Of a stretch of 64,000 bases of DNA, positions 62,221 to 64,000 are shown in pieces (positions within the stretch are counted from its first letter, which is position 1; every line of letters starts with the position of its first letter). The notes beneath the pieces are model-generated. The model was not told the origin of the DNA. It did not search any database and saw only the letters and a list, made by a program, of their open reading frames with translations. The stretch is from a bacterium. Lineage in GTDB: Bacteria; Cyanobacteriota; Vampirovibrionia; Gastranaerophilales; Gastranaerophilaceae. The position numbers and the translations under genes were made by a program. The DNA lies in the NCBI GenBank assembly GCA_017942035.1, contig JAGAVG010000043.1:62001-126000 (forward strand), in the 5' to 3' direction.

Positions 62221-63090
62221 ATGATAAATGAGGAACAGAAGGCAAGAGGTCAAGAAGGCAAGCGAGTTACGTCATTAAATACCCTCGCCCCTTGTGGGAG
62301 AGGGCAGGGTGAGGGGTCAAAGTCAATACATAAAACCCTCTCCCGAATTTGTAAGTTCGCATTTTGCTCACTAACAAATTCAACCCTCTCACAAAGAGAG
62401 AGGATAAGTAGTAAGGCTGCGTTCACCCTTGCCGAGGTTTTGATCACTCTCGGCATAATCGGGGTTGTGGCGGCGATGACGTTGCCGGCACTTATTCAAA
62501 ATCATAGAAATCATGTGGCGGAAACAAGACTTAAAAAATTCTATTCAGCTATCAATCAGGCGATTACTGCATCTGAAGCTGTTAACGGTGACAGGACAGA
62601 ATGGCATAATGCTAGTGGTTATAATATCCCGGAAAGCGGACGTAATGAACAAGCTAAAGTTTGGTTTGACACTTATTTAAAACCTTACATGAATGTTATT
62701 GACGAGGGTTACAGCTCGGATAATCGTTTTATAGTTTACTTTTCTGATGGCTCCGCAATGAAGTTTCACCACTATGATAGTTTGAGAGATTATCTTTTTT
62801 ATATTGGTAATCCGGATAAGTGCGATAGAATGACTGAGCAATATGGAACTTGTAAATTCGCGTTTACATATGTTCCGCAATGGGTTAATGATCCATCTCG
62901 AAATATATTCTATGTAAGTCGAAACTTTGAACCTTATAAATTTGAATGGGATGGTAGTGAAAATTCACTATATACGAAAAATTACTATGGGTGCAGCGGA
63001 CAAAATAAATTAGGTTACTATTGTACTGCGCTAATTCAATATAACAACTGGAAAATACCAAAGGATTATCCGAGAAAAATTTTATATTAA
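62221..63090 (+). CDS. Type IV pilin-like protein with repeat-encoded leader
   Basis: 289 aa from the ATG at 62221, after GGAGGATAAAAGT; ATG at 62206 overlaps that site. About 67 residues precede the prepilin motif AAFTLAEVLITLGIIGVVAA; they include the in-frame CCCTCGCCCC repeat (TLAPCGRGQGEGS) and a second repeat pair. The mature part has LKKFYSAINQAI, WFDTYLKPYMNVIDEG, VYFSDGS, paired cysteines and a WKIPKDYP end. A leader this long is odd for a prepilin; a start nearer the motif cannot be excluded. Converges with the BioD-like gene. Confidence 0.8.
   Translation: MINEEQKARGQEGKRVTSLNTLAPCGRGQGEGSKSIHKTLSRICKFAFCSLTNSTLSQRERISSKAAFTLAEVLITLGIIGVVAAMTLPALIQNHRNHVAETRLKKFYSAINQAITASEAVNGDRTEWHNASGYNIPESGRNEQAKVWFDTYLKPYMNVIDEGYSSDNRFIVYFSDGSAMKFHHYDSLRDYLFYIGNPDKCDRMTEQYGTCKFAFTYVPQWVNDPSRNIFYVSRNFEPYKFEWDGSENSLYTKNYYGCSGQNKLGYYCTALIQYNNWKIPKDYPRKILY
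62280..62319 (+). repeat. CCCTCGCCCC repeat inside the pilin-like ORF
   Basis: Same core as 1131-1170 and 16524-16561; translated in frame as in the 16437 gene. A partner block CTCTCCCGAATTTGTAAG ... GAGAGAGG follows at 62339-62403. Confidence 0.85.
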
Positions 63091-63094
63091 AAGT

Positions 63095-63808
63095 TTATTT
63101 TTCAAGCTTTTCTATTTCAACATCAAATACAGCTTCCACATCCACACTATTTAAAATCAATTCAATTAATTCCTGTGGAGGTGTATTTTTGTCCAAGGTT
63201 CCTAAGATTCCCAAAACTCTGGCGCCGGTATATTCTTCAATAAGGCGAGGCATGAGCCTTATGTTTTCATCCTCCGTAGAATCCGGATAATCATGGATTA
63301 TAACACCGCGTATCGGAATTTGCGCATCTTCACATTTTTTTAGGGTTGATAAAATGTTACTCATTGAATTTTTGCCGGCCGAGACTAAAAACAGTGCCGG
63401 AAGATTTAAGTCTTTCATCATATCAAACTCAAGGTAATCTACATTTAAAGGGGTTCCCGGACCAAATATTCCGCCCGATATCAGACAGTCATATTTGTCG
63501 GTAAGACTTAAGAAGTCTTCCCTTATCTGCTTTCTGTCAATCAAACGTCCCGATTTTGCGGATGCAATAAGCGGGTTTGAAGAATTTTCAAAAAGATATG
63601 AACATTTTATATCAATAAATTCATCAGTTTTAGTAATATAATCAAATTCTTTTGAAAATAGTTTTCCATCGTCAAAATATCCGTCGATTTGTACGGGTTT
63701 GTATACGCATACGGAATACCCGAGACTTTGCATAATACTTGCAAGACCGGTTATTATGATTTGTTTTTCGTTGCTTTCTTCGATTGATGTTACGTACAAA
63801 TTCAGCAT
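63095..63808 (-). CDS. BioD-like (dethiobiotin-synthetase-fold) protein with degenerate P-loop
   Basis: 237 aa. The fold matches the BioD / phosphotransacetylase N-terminal ATPase type: LYVTSIEESNEKQIIITGLA ... YSVCVYKPVQIDG, LISGGIFGPGTPLN and VIIHDYPD. The Walker A (normally VTGTDTxVGKT) reads VTSIEESNEKQ, losing the glycines and the Thr after Lys, so ATP use is doubtful. No other biotin gene is nearby. Could be a regulatory or structural paralogue. Confidence 0.7.
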   Translation of the reverse strand: MLNLYVTSIEESNEKQIIITGLASIMQSLGYSVCVYKPVQIDGYFDDGKLFSKEFDYITKTDEFIDIKCSYLFENSSNPLIASAKSGRLIDRKQIREDFLSLTDKYDCLISGGIFGPGTPLNVDYLEFDMMKDLNLPALFLVSAGKNSMSNILSTLKKCEDAQIPIRGVIIHDYPDSTEDENIRLMPRLIEEYTGARVLGILGTLDKNTPPQELIELILNSVDVEAVFDVEIEKLEK

Positions 63809-63852
63809 AATGTCTCTCTTTTAATTTCTCTATTTATTAGGTTAAATTAATT

Positions 63853-64000
63853 TTAGCCTTTGTTTATAGCAAAATAAACCTCTTTGAGTCTTTTTTTACT
63901 AATATGTGTATAAAGTTGTGTGGTTGCTACATTGCTGTGTCCTAAAAGTTCCTGAACAACTCTTAAATCCGCACCGTTTTCCAGAAGATGGGTTGCAAAA
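63853..64000 (-). CDS. Tyrosine recombinase (XerC/XerD family), C-terminal part
   Basis: Only the last 48 codons are in the window; the 5' part lies beyond 64000. [20 protein letters not shown] and TTQLYTH contain the catalytic His and Tyr of the family. The shortness of the tail is typical of XerD-like chromosome-dimer recombinases rather than phage integrases, but this cannot be settled here. Confidence 0.88.
   Translation of the reverse strand, partial: FATHLLENGADLRVVQELLGHSNVATTQLYTHISKKRLKEVYFAINKG

Noticed and set aside
1131-62319. CRISPR array made of the CCCTCGCCCC repeats
   Set aside because: Copies are single, dispersed and in both orientations, with no regular spacers and no cas genes.

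Overview
The window reads as a chromosomal segment of a low-GC, non-photosynthetic relative of the cyanobacteria, most likely Candidatus Gastranaerophilales / Melainabacteria (Vampirovibrionia). Two genes point there: a Ycf23 (DUF561) homologue at 17861-18619 and an RpaB/Ycf27-type response regulator at 24351-25100, both typical of the cyanobacterial lineage. Pyruvate:ferredoxin oxidoreductase, a (R)-2-hydroxyacyl-CoA dehydratase-type activase and FixC/FixX indicate fermentative, anaerobic metabolism. KdsB and a large sugar cluster indicate a Gram-negative envelope. No photosynthesis genes are present here. The lineage call is inference from gene content; no rRNA is in the window.

Layout. 1-5000: a membrane-anchored GT2 glycosyltransferase, intergenic palindromic repeats and PFOR. 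5000-12800: a RelA/SpoT-like unknown protein, an RlmD-type rRNA methylase, two small genes, mnmG and a TPR protein. 12800-16200: the tig-clpP-clpX proteostasis cluster, where clpX carries an in-frame TAG. 16200-20600: pilin-like genes and pilin debris, a CheR-like methyltransferase, Ycf23 and a secreted trypsin-like protease. 20600-25100: an accD-accA-prmA-kdsB operon, then rpaB. 25350: tRNA-His. 25443-37451: a compact surface-sugar operon. RfbF, RfbG and RfbH make a CDP-3,6-dideoxyhexose precursor. They are followed by a reductase, an HpcH/HpaI-like aldolase, an SDR, a dehydroquinate-synthase-like cyclase with a terminal poly-G tract, a HAD phosphatase and a ThDP enzyme. 38496-43564: four more glycosyltransferases. 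43573-46516: a reverse-strand group (M48 peptidase, two YbjQ-like proteins, HAD, TPR). 46778-55989: housekeeping genes (thioesterase, pseudouridine synthase, coaE, proS, ROK kinase, rpmB, fixC-fixX, rsmD) with small unknowns. 56038-64000: a low-complexity protein behind a second poly-G tract, GT4, an alanine/glycine symporter with an ACT protein, an activase, a 51-aa ORF, a third pilin-like gene, a BioD-like protein with a broken P-loop, and the end of a Xer-type recombinase.

The most unusual structure is a 149-bp element found three times (16236-16384, 19477-19625, 62020-62168), each copy just upstream of a pilin-like gene. Each has perfect 18-bp inverted ends, and in copy 2 both arms change together, so the pairing is preserved. 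The pilin-like genes also carry common intergenic palindromes in frame within their leader regions, and pilin fragments lie nearby. Other points of interest are two poly-G tracts (12 and 11 G) suggesting phase variation, the broken clpX, several genes whose -10 box lies 6-7 nt before the ATG (leaderless mRNAs), a recurrent TTGC-plus-T-tract promoter form, and a set of lineage-type unknown proteins sharing an N-terminal signature.
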